A stretch of 64,000 bases of DNA, from assembly GCF_017355265.1 (NCBI RefSeq), contig NZ_JADIJQ010000011.1, positions 1 to 64,000 on the forward strand, given 5' to 3'. This document shows positions 1 to 12,652 of the stretch, piece by piece (the stretch's first letter is position 1; each line of letters begins with the position of its first letter). Both the position numbers and the translations under genes were made by a program. Source of the stretch: Tessaracoccus sp. SD287 (GTDB lineage Bacteria > Actinomycetota > Actinomycetes > Propionibacteriales > Propionibacteriaceae). A model generated the notes under the pieces. The model was not told the origin of the DNA. It was given only the letters and a program-made list of their open reading frames with translations, and did no database searches.

Positions 1-94
1 GGGTGGGGGTGGCGCGGCCGCCGGGCTCGCGCTGACAGGAGACCAGTGCGGCCACGGTCAGCGCGCCCAGCAGAGCTCGGCGGGACACAGGCAC
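1..94 (-). CDS. Partial lipoprotein, N-terminus only
   Basis: This open frame leaves the window at its left edge, so only about 31 codons are visible. A GTG start at 94 (a second GTG at 88 is possible) gives a short N-terminus with a twin arginine (SRRALLG, residues 4-10), a hydrophobic stretch and a lipobox LVSC with Cys20, followed by a Gly/Pro/Thr-rich linker. That is the layout of an exported lipoprotein anchored on the outer face of the membrane, possibly Tat-dependent. The function cannot be told from this fragment. No strong ribosome binding site is visible, so the start is uncertain. It lies downstream of the alcohol dehydrogenase on the same strand, 281 bp away. Confidence 0.5.
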   Translation of the reverse strand, partial: MPVSRRALLGALTVAALVSCQREPGGRATPT

Positions 95-288
95 TGGGAC
101 AGTTTACGCAGTCCCCGGTCCAGCAGCCATCGGCCGGTGGGCCGACCCGGCGGGATATTCCGTTGCCCCGAGGCCGACCAGGTGCTTACTGTGGGTCTAC
201 ACAAGGAAGGGGGTGGTCCGACCAATGAGTATTGCCAAACGGACGGGTGAGGTGGTCTGCCGCTAAGGCGAATCCACACAGATCACCG

Positions 289-349
289 GGAACCCGCAGC
301 GCCTGTCGTCGTCCGCACAGGCAAGCCCAATCGGGCGGCTGCGGGTTCC
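289..349. repeat. Nested inverted repeat forming a three-way junction
   Basis: A perfect 12-bp outer stem (289-300 with 338-349, GGAACCCGCAGC and its complement) encloses two further hairpins: 301-306 with 317-322 (GCCTGT/ACAGGC) and 325-328 with 333-336 (GCCC/GGGC). A separate 12-bp palindrome, CGTCCCGGGACG, lies at 354-365 beside it. The structure sits 27 bp past the stop codon of the alcohol dehydrogenase and 195 bp before the lipoprotein start on the same strand. It could be a complex terminator or a structured RNA. There is no clear T-run. I do not recognise it as a known riboswitch class. The rest of 95-375 holds no supported gene. Confidence 0.6.
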
Positions 350-375
350 TTCACGTCCCGGGACGGGACGACCCC

Positions 376-1566
376 TTACTCGCCGGGCTTCAGCACCACC
401 TTGATGCAGCCGTCGGTCTTCTGCTGGAACATGGCGTAGGCATCGGGGGCCTCGTCCAGCGGCAGCCGGTGGGTGGCCAAGGATTCCAGTCCCAGCAGGT
501 CCCCGTCCTGTTCGGCAATGGCCGACAGTTCGTCGGTCCAGGACCGCACGTTGCACTGGCCCATCCGCAGGGTGATCTGCTTGTCGAACATGGCCATCAG
601 CGGCATGGGGTCGACCGCGCCACCGTAGACGCCCGACAGCGAGACGGTCCCGGCCCGGGCCACTGCCTCGATGGCGGTGTGCAGCGCGTCGAGCCGATCG
701 ATGCCGACGTGCTCAATCGCCTTCTGCCCCACGGCGCCGGGCAATCGGGCCGCCCCGGCGATCACCTTCTCGGCGACCGGATTGCCGTGGGCCTCCATGC
801 CGACCGCGTCCACCACCGAATCCGGGCCACGGCCGTCGGTCATCTCCTTCAGGGTCGCGGCGACGTCGTCCACCTCACGATGGTCGACCACCTCGGCACC
901 CCACTCCCGGGCCAACTGCAGCCTCTCGTCGACCAGGTCGACGGCGATGATGCGCTTGACGCCCTGCCGTTGGGCGGCCCGCACCGCCAGTTGGCCGACC
1001 GGGCCCAGGCCCAGCACCGCCAAGGTGCCACCCTCGGGGACGTCGGCCCACTGCACGCCCTGCCAGGCGGTCGGCAGGATGTCGGAGAGGTAGAGGAAGC
1101 GTTCGTCGGGCATGCCTTCGGGGACCTTCACGGGACCGAAGTCGGCATGGGGGACGCGCACCATCTCGGCCTGCCCACCCGGCACCGCACCGTACAGGGA
1201 GGTGTAGCCGAACAGGGTTGCACCCTTGTCCTTGGCCCGGACCCGGGTGGTCTCGCACTGGGTGGAACGGCCCCGCTCGCACATGTCGCAGTGCCCGCAG
1301 GCGATGACGAACGGGACCACCACGCGGTCCCCGACGGAGAGGTTCTGCACGGCCGAGCCAACCTGCTCCACCACCCCCATGAACTCGTGGCCCAGGATGT
1401 CGCCGGGCTTCAGGAACGGCGCCAGCACGCCGTACAGGTGCAGATCGGAACCGCAGATGGCGGTGGAGGTGACGCGGATGACGGCGTCGGTGGGCTGCTC
1501 GATCCGCGGGTCGGGTACCGACTCGACGCGGACGTCCTTGAGGCCATGCCAGGTGAGAGCTTTCAT
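376..1566 (-). CDS. Zinc-dependent alcohol dehydrogenase family protein
   Basis: A 396-residue medium-chain dehydrogenase/reductase, probably a cytoplasmic NAD(P)-dependent oxidoreductase of an alcohol or aldehyde adduct. Catalytic-zinc motifs CGSDLH and GHE are near residues 38-62. The structural-zinc cysteine cluster CGHCDMCERG with a further Cys follows at about 92-106. A nucleotide-binding glycine motif (GLGPVGQLA) is near residue 190. The layout resembles the glutathione-independent formaldehyde dehydrogenase or threonine dehydrogenase branch, but the substrate cannot be read. The ATG at 1566 is preceded by TAGCGT (1573-1578) with only 6 nt between, so the mRNA is probably leaderless. 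It is divergent from the SDR gene, sharing a 119-bp intergenic region. Confidence 0.9.
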   Translation of the reverse strand: MKALTWHGLKDVRVESVPDPRIEQPTDAVIRVTSTAICGSDLHLYGVLAPFLKPGDILGHEFMGVVEQVGSAVQNLSVGDRVVVPFVIACGHCDMCERGRSTQCETTRVRAKDKGATLFGYTSLYGAVPGGQAEMVRVPHADFGPVKVPEGMPDERFLYLSDILPTAWQGVQWADVPEGGTLAVLGLGPVGQLAVRAAQRQGVKRIIAVDLVDERLQLAREWGAEVVDHREVDDVAATLKEMTDGRGPDSVVDAVGMEAHGNPVAEKVIAGAARLPGAVGQKAIEHVGIDRLDALHTAIEAVARAGTVSLSGVYGGAVDPMPLMAMFDKQITLRMGQCNVRSWTDELSAIAEQDGDLLGLESLATHRLPLDEAPDAYAMFQQKTDGCIKVVLKPGE

Positions 1567-1685
1567 GGACCCACGCTAGGCGAGCCGACGCTCCCGGTCA
1601 GGCCGGAGGCGGATTCGCCCACCAAAGGGGTGCCATTGGTCCTCGCCCGGCACCCCGGGGAACATCGGGCCGTAGTGTCACCCGC

Positions 1686-2624
1686 ATGAATGGTGTCGCG
1701 CTCGTCGCCGGCGGCTCACGCGGTCTGGGCCTGCTGATCGCCAAACGCCTGCTGCAGCGGGGGTACTCGGTGGCCATCAGCGCCCGCGACGGGGAAGAAC
1801 TCGCCCGCGCCGGCGACCAGCTCGACCAGTGGCGCCGCCACGTTGACCAGGCTGCTTCGGCCAGGGTGCTCACGAGGGTCTCCGACGTCCGTGACGCGCA
1901 GGACTGCCGCGACCTGGTCAGCCACGTCGAGGCAGAGCTGGGGCCCGTGGACGTGCTGATCACCGTCGCCGGGATCATCCAGGTCGGGCCACTGGAGGCG
2001 CTGACCTTGGAGCACTTCCGTGACGCCCTCGACACGATGACGTGGGGGCCGGTCCATCTGGCCCTGGCCGTCGTGGACGGCATGCGGGAACGCGGTCACG
2101 GTCGCATCGGCACCGTCACCTCCGTCGGGGGACTGGTCTCGCCGCCGCACCTGCTGCCCTATGCGACGGCGAAGTTCGCGGCGGTCGGCTTCAGCGAGGG
2201 GCTGTCGGCGGCGCTGGCCGGGACCGGTGTCACCGCCACCACCATCGCGCCGGGCCTGATGCGCACCGGGTCACACGAGCGGGCCCTGTTCACCGGCGAC
2301 GCGCCGCGGGAGTTCGCCTGGTTCGGGCCGGCGGCGTCGCTGCCGATCCTCAGCATCAACGCCGAGCGTGCCGCCCGCATCATCGTCGACGGCGTGCTGG
2401 CCGGCCGCACCCACGTGTTGGTGGGGGCGCTGCCAAAGCTCGCCGTGCGGGTGCGGGGACTGCTGCCCAGCCTCACCGTCCGGGCCATGGGCCTGGCCAA
2501 CAGGATGCTGCCGTCGGGGACGGACCCGACCACCGTCGAGGGACGGTCACTGCCACGCGGTAAGGTCGTCGGGTTCCTGACCGGGCTGGGCGCCGCAGCC
2601 GCCCGCCGCCACAACGAGAGCTGA
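1686..2624 (+). CDS. SDR family oxidoreductase
   Basis: A 312-residue short-chain dehydrogenase/reductase using NAD(P)H in the cytoplasm. The Rossmann motif GGSRGLG is at residues 9-15, a typical NAG-like strand end (VAGI) near 95, catalytic Ser in TSVGG and the YxxxK pair in YATAKF near 158-162. About 60 residues extend past the normal SDR core. The substrate is unknown. TAGTGT at 1673-1678 ends 7 nt before the ATG, suggesting a leaderless transcript. The stop is one base from the start of the PIG-L gene at 2626, so the two are almost certainly co-transcribed. Confidence 0.9.
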   Translation: MNGVALVAGGSRGLGLLIAKRLLQRGYSVAISARDGEELARAGDQLDQWRRHVDQAASARVLTRVSDVRDAQDCRDLVSHVEAELGPVDVLITVAGIIQVGPLEALTLEHFRDALDTMTWGPVHLALAVVDGMRERGHGRIGTVTSVGGLVSPPHLLPYATAKFAAVGFSEGLSAALAGTGVTATTIAPGLMRTGSHERALFTGDAPREFAWFGPAASLPILSINAERAARIIVDGVLAGRTHVLVGALPKLAVRVRGLLPSLTVRAMGLANRMLPSGTDPTTVEGRSLPRGKVVGFLTGLGAAAARRHNES

Positions 2625-2625
2625 C

Positions 2626-3366
2626 ATGCTGATTTCGCCGTACCAGCGGGTGCTGTTCGTCCATGCACATCCCGACGACGAGACCTTGGCGACCGGTGCC
2701 CTGATCGCCCAGTTGAGCGCCGACGGGGTCGAGGTCGACCTGGTCACCTGCAGCCGCGGTGAGCGCGGGGAACTGGTGCCCGGCGTGCTGTCGGCGGCCA
2801 CCACCGCAGCCGAACTGACCCGCGTCCGTGAGGCGGAACTGGCCGCCGCGATCGCGCATCTGGGGATCAGACGGCACGCCTTTTTGGGCACCCCGCCGGC
2901 CAGCCGCGACGGCCAATTTCACGTCTACGAGGACTCCGGCATGGTCTGGCTCGCGCCGGGACTCGCCGGACCAGCCGAGGACGTGTCTGGGAGGGCCTTC
3001 TCGACCCAGCCCCTGGAAGTGCTGGTCTCCGACCTCCTCGCCTGGGTCGATGTGACGGAGCCGGAAGCCATCCTCAGCTACGACGCCACCGGCGGCTACG
3101 GGCACCCCGACCACGTACGGGCCCGGCAGGTGGCGCAGGGGGCGGCCGCCGCTGCCGGGCTGCCCTTCCTGGAGTTCTTCGCCTGGTACGGCCCCGAGAG
3201 TGAGACGCCCGGGGTGGAGTGGGAGGACCATGCCGAGCAGATGCCTGCCCTGCTCGCCGCCCATGACAGCCATCGCACCCAGTTCACCCGCGACGGGGAC
3301 CGGGTCACCCACGTCGGTGGCCAGCAGCAGCCGCTGGTCACCCGGGTCGGCCTGCGGCTGGCCTAG
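2626..3366 (+). CDS. mshB: PIG-L family deacetylase, MshB-like
   Basis: A 246-residue zinc deacetylase of the LmbE/PIG-L family. The metal-binding motif HAHPDDE is at residues 13-19 and a second histidine lies in GGYGHPDHVRA near residue 163. Length and the order of these motifs fit MshB, which removes acetate from GlcNAc-inositol during mycothiol synthesis. An EDSGM stretch near residue 103 also resembles MshB proteins. mshA and mca in the same window make this assignment likely, but another PIG-L deacetylase remains possible. The gene is tightly coupled to the upstream SDR gene (1 bp gap) and converges on the DHOD-like gene at 3374. Confidence 0.65.
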   Translation: MLISPYQRVLFVHAHPDDETLATGALIAQLSADGVEVDLVTCSRGERGELVPGVLSAATTAAELTRVREAELAAAIAHLGIRRHAFLGTPPASRDGQFHVYEDSGMVWLAPGLAGPAEDVSGRAFSTQPLEVLVSDLLAWVDVTEPEAILSYDATGGYGHPDHVRARQVAQGAAAAAGLPFLEFFAWYGPESETPGVEWEDHAEQMPALLAAHDSHRTQFTRDGDRVTHVGGQQQPLVTRVGLRLA

Positions 3367-3373
3367 CCCGGCG

Positions 3374-4377
3374 TCACCCGGGCTGGCCGTAGCGACGCTT
3401 CGCCTGCTGCAGGGCGGTCACGTAACTGTTGCGTTCGTAGGCGTCTGCAGGGGCGTCGGCGGGCACCGCCAGCAGGCCGCGCGTCTGGTCGAGGGTGACC
3501 TGCTTGCGGTCGAGCCACTCCTGCAGCCCGGCCACCAGGGTGCGGGCATGGTCGCGTCCGTGGCGCACCAGCGACGAGGTCGTCATCACCACATCGGCCC
3601 CGGCCAGCAGGTACTTCACCACGTCCTCGGCGGTCTCGACACCACCGGACGCCGCCAGCGAGGCCTGCACCTGGTGGTGCAGCACCGCAATCCAGGTCCG
3701 CGGCAGTCGCGCCTCGGCCGGGGTGGACAGTTCCACCCCGGGCACCACCTGCAGCCGTTCGGCGTCCAGGTCGGGCTGCAGGAACCGGTTGAACAGCACC
3801 AGGCCGTCGGCCCCGGCCCGGTCCAGTTGCACGCACAGGTTGCCCACCGAACTGAAGTACGGGCTGAGCTTGACCGCGACCGGAATCGTCACTGCCTGCT
3901 TGACCGCCGCCAGGATCTGCAGGTGCCGCTCCTCGACCTCGGCACCGGTCAGGGCCAGGTCGCCGGGCACGAAGTAGATGTTGAGCTCCAGGGCTGAGGC
4001 CCCGGCGTCCTGCATCCGCCGGGCGGTGGCGGTCCAGCCGCCGGTGCTGGCCCCGTTCAGGCTGGCGACCAGGGGGATGTCGATGGCCGACGCGCAGGAT
4101 TCCAGCAGCCGCAGGTACGTCGCCGTCATGCCGGCATCGGCGGTGCGGGCCAGGTCGGGGAAGTAGCTCAGGGATTCCGGGTGCCGGTCGACGTAGCCCT
4201 CCAGCAGGGACACCGCGTGTTCCTCGTCGCGGCGAATCTCCTCCTCGAACAGGGAGTACATCACGACCGCGCCCAGCCCCGTGTCGGCCAGCGCCTTGAC
4301 ACCGTCCACCGTCTGCGACAGGGGACCGGCCGAGGCGACCACGGGGCTGCGCAGGTCCAGTCCGAGGTAGCGGGTGG

Positions 4378-4381
<4 letters not shown>
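3374..4381 (-). CDS. Dihydroorotate dehydrogenase-like protein
   Basis: A 335-residue FMN-binding TIM-barrel protein of the dihydroorotate oxidase family (MTTRYLGLDLRSPVVASAG at the start; NGAST and KLSPYFSS in the barrel; GGVETAEDVVKYLLAGADVVM near the phosphate site). Family members of this shape are often found beside pyruvate:ferredoxin oxidoreductase rather than with pyrimidine genes. The ATG at 4381 overlaps the nifJ stop (ATGA, 4378-4381), so it is the last gene of the gltD-like/nifJ operon. It may oxidise or reduce a small substrate using ferredoxin or the PFOR complex; whether it acts in pyrimidine synthesis is doubtful. Confidence 0.85.
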
Positions 4382-7958
<3,577 letters not shown>

Positions 7959-7962
<4 letters not shown>

Positions 7963-9590
7963 CGCAGGGTCTCCGGAATCATCTCGATGGCGTGCACGGG
8001 GCACTGGTCGTAACAGGTGGCGCAGCCGGTGCACTTCTCGTAGTCGAAGCGGTACCGGTGGCCCTTGCCGAGCTTGATGACGGCATCCTCGGGGCAGGCT
8101 CCCAGGCAGCCGTCGCACTCGAAGCAGTTGCCGCAGGACAGGCAGCGCCGGGCCTCGAAGACGGCCTCGTCCGGGGTGAGCCCGGCGACCACCTCGCCGA
8201 AGTCGCTGCGCTCCTCGATGGCCCGTTCGGTGTGCACCCGGCGGGCGTGGTCGCCGAAGTACCACGGGTTCATGGCGTCGAAGATGACGACGGGGTGTTT
8301 GGGGCCGCGGCTGCCGTCGGCACGGTTCAGCCAGGCGTCAATCTGTCGGGCGGCGGTCTTGCCGTGGCCGACGCCGATGGTGACGGTGCGGTCGCTGGGC
8401 ACCGCGTCGCCCCCGGCGAAGATGCCGGGGACGTCGGTCATCAGCGACGAGGGGTCGACCTGGACGACGTCGTCGTCGAAGCGCAACCCGGGGATGTCGT
8501 GCAGGAAGTTGGTGTCGGCGCGCTGGCCCAGGGCCAGGATGACGGTGTCGGCCTGCAGCGTCTCGAAGCGGCCGGTGCCGACTGCGCGCCCCTGTGCGTC
8601 GAGTTCCATCACCTCGACCTGCACCCCGTGCTCCTCGACCGCCGAGATGGTGCGCAGCCAGTTCATCGTCACGCCCTCACGTTCGGCCTCGACGCGTTCG
8701 TCCTCGTGGGCCGGCATCTGGTCGGGGGTGCGGCGGTAGACGACCACCGACTCCTCGGCGCCGAGGCGTCGGGCCACCCGCGCCGCGTCCATGGCGGTGT
8801 TGCCGCCGCCGTAGACGGCCACCTTGCGTCCGATCAGGGGACGTTCGCCGCTGGCCACGTCGCGCAGGAAGCTGACGGCCTCAATGATGCGGGTGGCGTC
8901 GGCGGCGGGGATGTCGACCCGTTTGGACAGGTGGGCGCCGACGGCGACGAAGACGGCGTCGAAGCCGCCGGCGAGTCGTTCGGCGTTGAGGTCGGTGACG
9001 GTGTGGTTCTGGGTGAACACGACGCCCAGGTCGACCAGCCGCGCGATCTCGGCGTCCAGCACCTCCCGCGGCAGTCGGTATTCCGGGATGCCGTAGCGCA
9101 TCATGCCGCCGGGCACGTCGGAGGAGTCGCAGACCTCGACCTCGTGGCCGAGGCGGGCCAGGTGGTAGGCGGCCGACAGCCCGGAGGGTCCCGAGCCGAT
9201 CACCAGCACCCGGAAACCGGTGTTGTTGCGGGGCTTGGTGAACTTCCAGCCGTGGGTGATGGCCTCGTCGCCCAGGTAGCGCTCCACCGAGTGGATCGAG
9301 ACGGCCTCGTCGAGGTCCTGACGGTTGCAGGCGGTCTCGCAGGGGTGGTAGCAGACCCGTCCGTGGATCGCCGGGAACGGGTTGTCCTTGACCAGTTGGC
9401 GCCAGGCCTGCTCGGTCTCGCCGGCCTTGATCAGGCGCAGCCATTCCTGGATGTTCTCACCGGCCGGGCAACCAGCGTTGCACGGTGGCAGCAGGTCGAC
9501 GTAGATCGGCATCCGCGTGCGCACCGGCCCGACTCGCCCGGAGGCCCGGTGCAGGTCGGGTCGTGGCGTCAGGTCCTGCGGCTGGCTCAT
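7959..9590 (-). CDS. FAD-dependent oxidoreductase with 4Fe-4S domains (GltD-like)
   Basis: A 543-residue NAD(P)H-dependent flavoprotein related to the glutamate synthase small subunit. The N-terminal iron-sulfur domain shows CNAGCPAGENIQEWL, the FAD site is IGSGPSGLSAAYHLARLG, the NAD(P) site is GGGNTAMDAARVARRLG, and the C-terminus carries a two-cluster ferredoxin domain (CLSCGNCFECDGCLGACP and CTGCATCYDQCP). Fused ferredoxin clusters plus translational coupling to nifJ suggest it moves electrons between NADPH and PFOR or ferredoxin rather than making glutamate (inference). The ATG at 9590 has an AAGGGGG box 9 nt upstream and is preferred over an ATG at 9617. Confidence 0.9.
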
Positions 9591-9626
9591 TGGTTGACCC
9601 CCTTCGGCCGTCGTCATCGGCGGCCT

Positions 9627-9642
9627 CTACTACGGATAGTAG
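9627..9642. promoter_or_regulatory. Inverted repeat at the nifJ operon promoter
   Basis: CTACTA-CGGA-TAGTAG is a perfect 6-bp inverted repeat 37 bp upstream of the flavoprotein start. On the minus strand it includes TACTAT (9636-9641), a good -10 box for the nifJ operon, so a protein binding here would block or govern that promoter. The regulator is unknown. Confidence 0.4.
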
Positions 9643-9738
9643 TCACGCGTTTCCGGGGGTTGGCACCGGGGTGCCCGCTCCACGCGAGGCACCAGCCACA
9701 CCGTGGGTGGGGACCCGAGGGGCGTAGGCTCTGGGAGC

Positions 9739-11352
9739 ATGAGGCTGACGCTTGATGAGCTGGTCTGGCCGGGACGACATCAGCCGATTCTTGCTTCCCA
9801 CGGGATGGTGGCCACCAGCCAGCCGTTGGCTGCGCAGGCGGGCGTGGGGGTGCTTCGCGACGGCGGCACCGCTGTGGACGCCGCGATCGCGACGGCAGCT
9901 GTGGCGACGGTCGTCGAGCCTGCCACCTCCTCCCTGGGTGGTGACGCCTTTGCGATCGTGTGGGACGGTGCCCGACTCCACGGGCTCAATGGGTCGGGCC
10001 GCTCACCGTCGGGCCTGAGCGCCGAGCACGTCCGCAGCCAGGGGCATCACGTCATGCCGCAGCACGGCTGGCTGCCTGTCACCGTCCCGGGTGCGCCCGC
10101 CGCGTGGCGTGACCTGCACCAGCGGTTCGGACGATTGCCGTTCTCGAGGCTCCTCGAACCGGCCGCCGACTACGCCGAGCGTGGGCACCCGGCCTCCCCG
10201 ATCTCGGTGTGGCACTGGCGCCGGGAGGTCGAGGACGTCCACCCCAAACTCGCCGGCGCGGAGTTCGCGGCGTTTCCCGCCCTGTTCGCCCCCGGTGGGA
10301 GGCCACCCGGGGTGGGTGACATCTGGCGCAGCGCCGAGATGGCACGAACGTTGCGCCTGGTCGCCGCGACGAACTCGGACACCGTGTACACCGGGGAAGT
10401 CGCCGACCGGATCGCCAGCTTCTCTCGCGCCACCGGTGGTCTCCTCACCCACGAGGACCTGAGTTCCCACACCAGCACCTGGGTCGACCCCGTCAGCACC
10501 GACTACCGCGGCTTCGACGTATGGGAACTTCCGCCCAACGGACAGGGCCTGGCGGCGCTGATCGCCCTGAACATCCTCGAAGGGTTCGACCTGTCCACCA
10601 TCCCGCCCCACTCCGCGGAGGGCGTCCACCTGCAGATCGAAGCCATGAAGCTGGGCTGCATCGACGCCCGCCGCTACATCACCGACCCCGACCACAGAAG
10701 GGTGCCGACCGAGGAGTTGCTGTCCAAGGACTACGCAGCAACCCGGCGCGCCCTCATTGGTGAGCAGGCGCTGGTGCCTGAGCCGGGCAGCCCGAGGGCC
10801 AGCGACACGGTGTACCTGTGCGCCGCAGACTCCGCGGGGATGATGGTCAGCTACATCCAGTCCTCCTTCCATGGGTTCGGCTCGCACGTGGTGGTGCCGC
10901 AGACCGGCATGGTCCTGCAGAACCGCGGCGCGGGATTCAGCCTCGACGGAGGTCATCCGAACGTCCTGGAGCCGGCCAAACGCCCCTTTCACACCCTCAT
11001 CCCCGGCTTCCTGACCAGGGCGGGCGCGGCCATCGGCCCGTTCGGCGTGATGGGCGGGAACATGCAGCCGCAAGGACACCTGCAGATGGTCGTGAACACC
11101 ATCGACCACCACATGGATCCGCAGACCAGCCTCGACCAGCCACGGTGGTTCTGGCACAGTGGCCGCCGAGTCCTGTGCGAGCCCCTGATGGAATCCGGCG
11201 TGCTCGCGGGGCTCCGGGACCGTGGCCACCAGGCAGAGCACTGGAACAAGCTGGACGCCTACGGACGCGGACAGATGATGTGGCGGCTGCCGTCAGGTGC
11301 CTACATCGCGGGCAGCGACCCGCGCGGCGACGGCCAGGCCGCCGGCTACTGA
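9739..11352 (+). CDS. Gamma-glutamyltransferase family protein
   Basis: A 537-residue Ntn-hydrolase of the gamma-glutamyltranspeptidase family. The N-terminal half carries ATSQPLAAQAGVGVLRDGG and AAIATAAVATVVEP. The expected autocleavage/nucleophile threonine is in SDTVYLCAADSAG (near residue 356), followed by FGSHVVVPQTGMVLQNRG and the FSLDGGHPN and PFHTLIPGF segments typical of the small subunit. Such enzymes hydrolyse or transfer gamma-glutamyl groups. In a mycothiol-using organism the glutathione role is doubtful, so this may process other gamma-glutamyl or related amides. No signal peptide is evident, suggesting a cytoplasmic protein. The ATG at 9739 is preferred to a GTG at 9703; TAGGCT lies 8 nt before it. 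Confidence 0.87.
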   Translation: MRLTLDELVWPGRHQPILASHGMVATSQPLAAQAGVGVLRDGGTAVDAAIATAAVATVVEPATSSLGGDAFAIVWDGARLHGLNGSGRSPSGLSAEHVRSQGHHVMPQHGWLPVTVPGAPAAWRDLHQRFGRLPFSRLLEPAADYAERGHPASPISVWHWRREVEDVHPKLAGAEFAAFPALFAPGGRPPGVGDIWRSAEMARTLRLVAATNSDTVYTGEVADRIASFSRATGGLLTHEDLSSHTSTWVDPVSTDYRGFDVWELPPNGQGLAALIALNILEGFDLSTIPPHSAEGVHLQIEAMKLGCIDARRYITDPDHRRVPTEELLSKDYAATRRALIGEQALVPEPGSPRASDTVYLCAADSAGMMVSYIQSSFHGFGSHVVVPQTGMVLQNRGAGFSLDGGHPNVLEPAKRPFHTLIPGFLTRAGAAIGPFGVMGGNMQPQGHLQMVVNTIDHHMDPQTSLDQPRWFWHSGRRVLCEPLMESGVLAGLRDRGHQAEHWNKLDAYGRGQMMWRLPSGAYIAGSDPRGDGQAAGY

Positions 11353-11442
11353 ACGAGGCCTCGCCTGGCCAGGAGCGTGGGGAACAAACCCACCCCGGGC
11401 GGGGTTGCACGACCTGATGACGGCGACGAACAGGACTGCACG

Positions 11443-12621
11443 TTGAAGATCACCACGGTGTCGATGCACACCTCGCCCTGGACCCAGCTCGGCGCCGGTG
11501 ACGGCGGCGGCATGAACGTTGTCGTGCGCCACACCGCCGAGGAGCTGGCGCAGTTGGGTCACCAGGTCGAGGTGGTCACCCGCCGCACCGACCCCGACAC
11601 CCCCGAGCGCCAGCAGATGGCCCCGGGCGTCGAGCTGGTCACCCTGACCGCCGGTCCTGCCGCCCACCTGCCGAAGTCGCGCATCGACGAGCACGTCGAA
11701 TCGTTCCGCGCGGGTCTGGCGGCGCTCGAGCCGGGCGACGTGATCCACTCCCACCACTGGATGAGCGGTGTGGCCGCGCTGCCCGTCGCCGATCAGTGGC
11801 AGGTGCCGCACGCGATGAGCTACCACTCCATCGCCGCCCCCCAGTTGCACGTCGACCTGGGGCTCGGTGAACCCCCGGAGTCGGCCCGCCGGGTGCCCGG
11901 TGAGCACCTCTGCGCCCAGCGCAGTGATCGCGTCATCGCCATCAGCGCTGCTGAGGCCGACACCGTCATCGAACGCTTCGGCATCGACCCGGCGCGGGTC
12001 ACGGTCGTCGCTCCCGGCGTCGACCACGACCTCTTCCATCCGCTGGCCGACCAGGACACCGCGCGGGCCGACTACCTGCTGTTCGCGGCCCGCCTGCAAC
12101 CCCTCAAGGGGGCCGACCTGGTCGTCGAGGCACTCGGACTGATCGACCCGGCCGTCCGGCCGCGGCTGGTGATCGCCGGGGAGGTCTCCGAGGACTTCGC
12201 CGACTACCAGGCGGTCATCGACGAAATCATCGGCAGGCACCACCTGGCCGACTGGGTCAGCTACGCCGGGGCACGACCGCGCCAGGACTTCGCGGCGCTG
12301 GTCCGTGGAGCAGCCCTGATGGTCATCCCCAGCCACTCCGAGACCTTCGGACTGGTGGCACTGGAATCAGCCGCGTCCGGTGTCCCGGTGGTCGCCTCGG
12401 CGGCGGGCGGTCTGGTCGAGTCGGTCGCCGAGGGCCGTTCGGGGCACCTGATGGCCCGGCGCGACCCGGCGCTGTGGGCGGAAACGATCACCGACCTGCT
12501 GGCCGACCGGGACCGACTGGCCGCGCTGGGTCGCTCGGCCCACCAGTGGAGCCTGGACTTCACCTGGGCGGCCTCAGCCGCCAGGCTCGAGTCGGTGATG
12601 GTCGAGCTGGTGGACCGCTGA
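11443..12621 (+). CDS. mshA: Glycosyltransferase, probable mycothiol enzyme MshA
   Basis: A 392-residue GT4-family GT-B glycosyltransferase. The N-terminus HTSPWTQLGAGDGGGMNVVV closely matches the donor/acceptor loop of MshA, which joins UDP-GlcNAc to inositol 3-phosphate as the first step of mycothiol synthesis. HSHHWMSGVAAL, APGVDHDLFHPL and the C-terminal HSETFGLVALESAASGVPVV with its E-x7-E pattern follow. A TTG start at 11443 is favoured: AGGA lies 7 nt upstream and the protein then begins at the family's usual place. MshA needs MshB and MshC; an mshB-like gene is at 2626, mshC is not in this window. Confidence 0.85.
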   Translation: MKITTVSMHTSPWTQLGAGDGGGMNVVVRHTAEELAQLGHQVEVVTRRTDPDTPERQQMAPGVELVTLTAGPAAHLPKSRIDEHVESFRAGLAALEPGDVIHSHHWMSGVAALPVADQWQVPHAMSYHSIAAPQLHVDLGLGEPPESARRVPGEHLCAQRSDRVIAISAAEADTVIERFGIDPARVTVVAPGVDHDLFHPLADQDTARADYLLFAARLQPLKGADLVVEALGLIDPAVRPRLVIAGEVSEDFADYQAVIDEIIGRHHLADWVSYAGARPRQDFAALVRGAALMVIPSHSETFGLVALESAASGVPVVASAAGGLVESVAEGRSGHLMARRDPALWAETITDLLADRDRLAALGRSAHQWSLDFTWAASAARLESVMVELVDR

Positions 12622-12641
12622 GCAGTAGGGGCCTGAGCGGT
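12614..12641. terminator. Possible bidirectional terminator
   Basis: ACCGCT (12614-12619) pairs with AGCGGT (12636-12641) between the converging mshA and aldo/keto reductase genes, with two more pairs after a mismatch. The stem is short and there is no T-run, so this is a modest candidate. Confidence 0.35.
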
Positions 12642-12652
12642 ATGGGACGACC

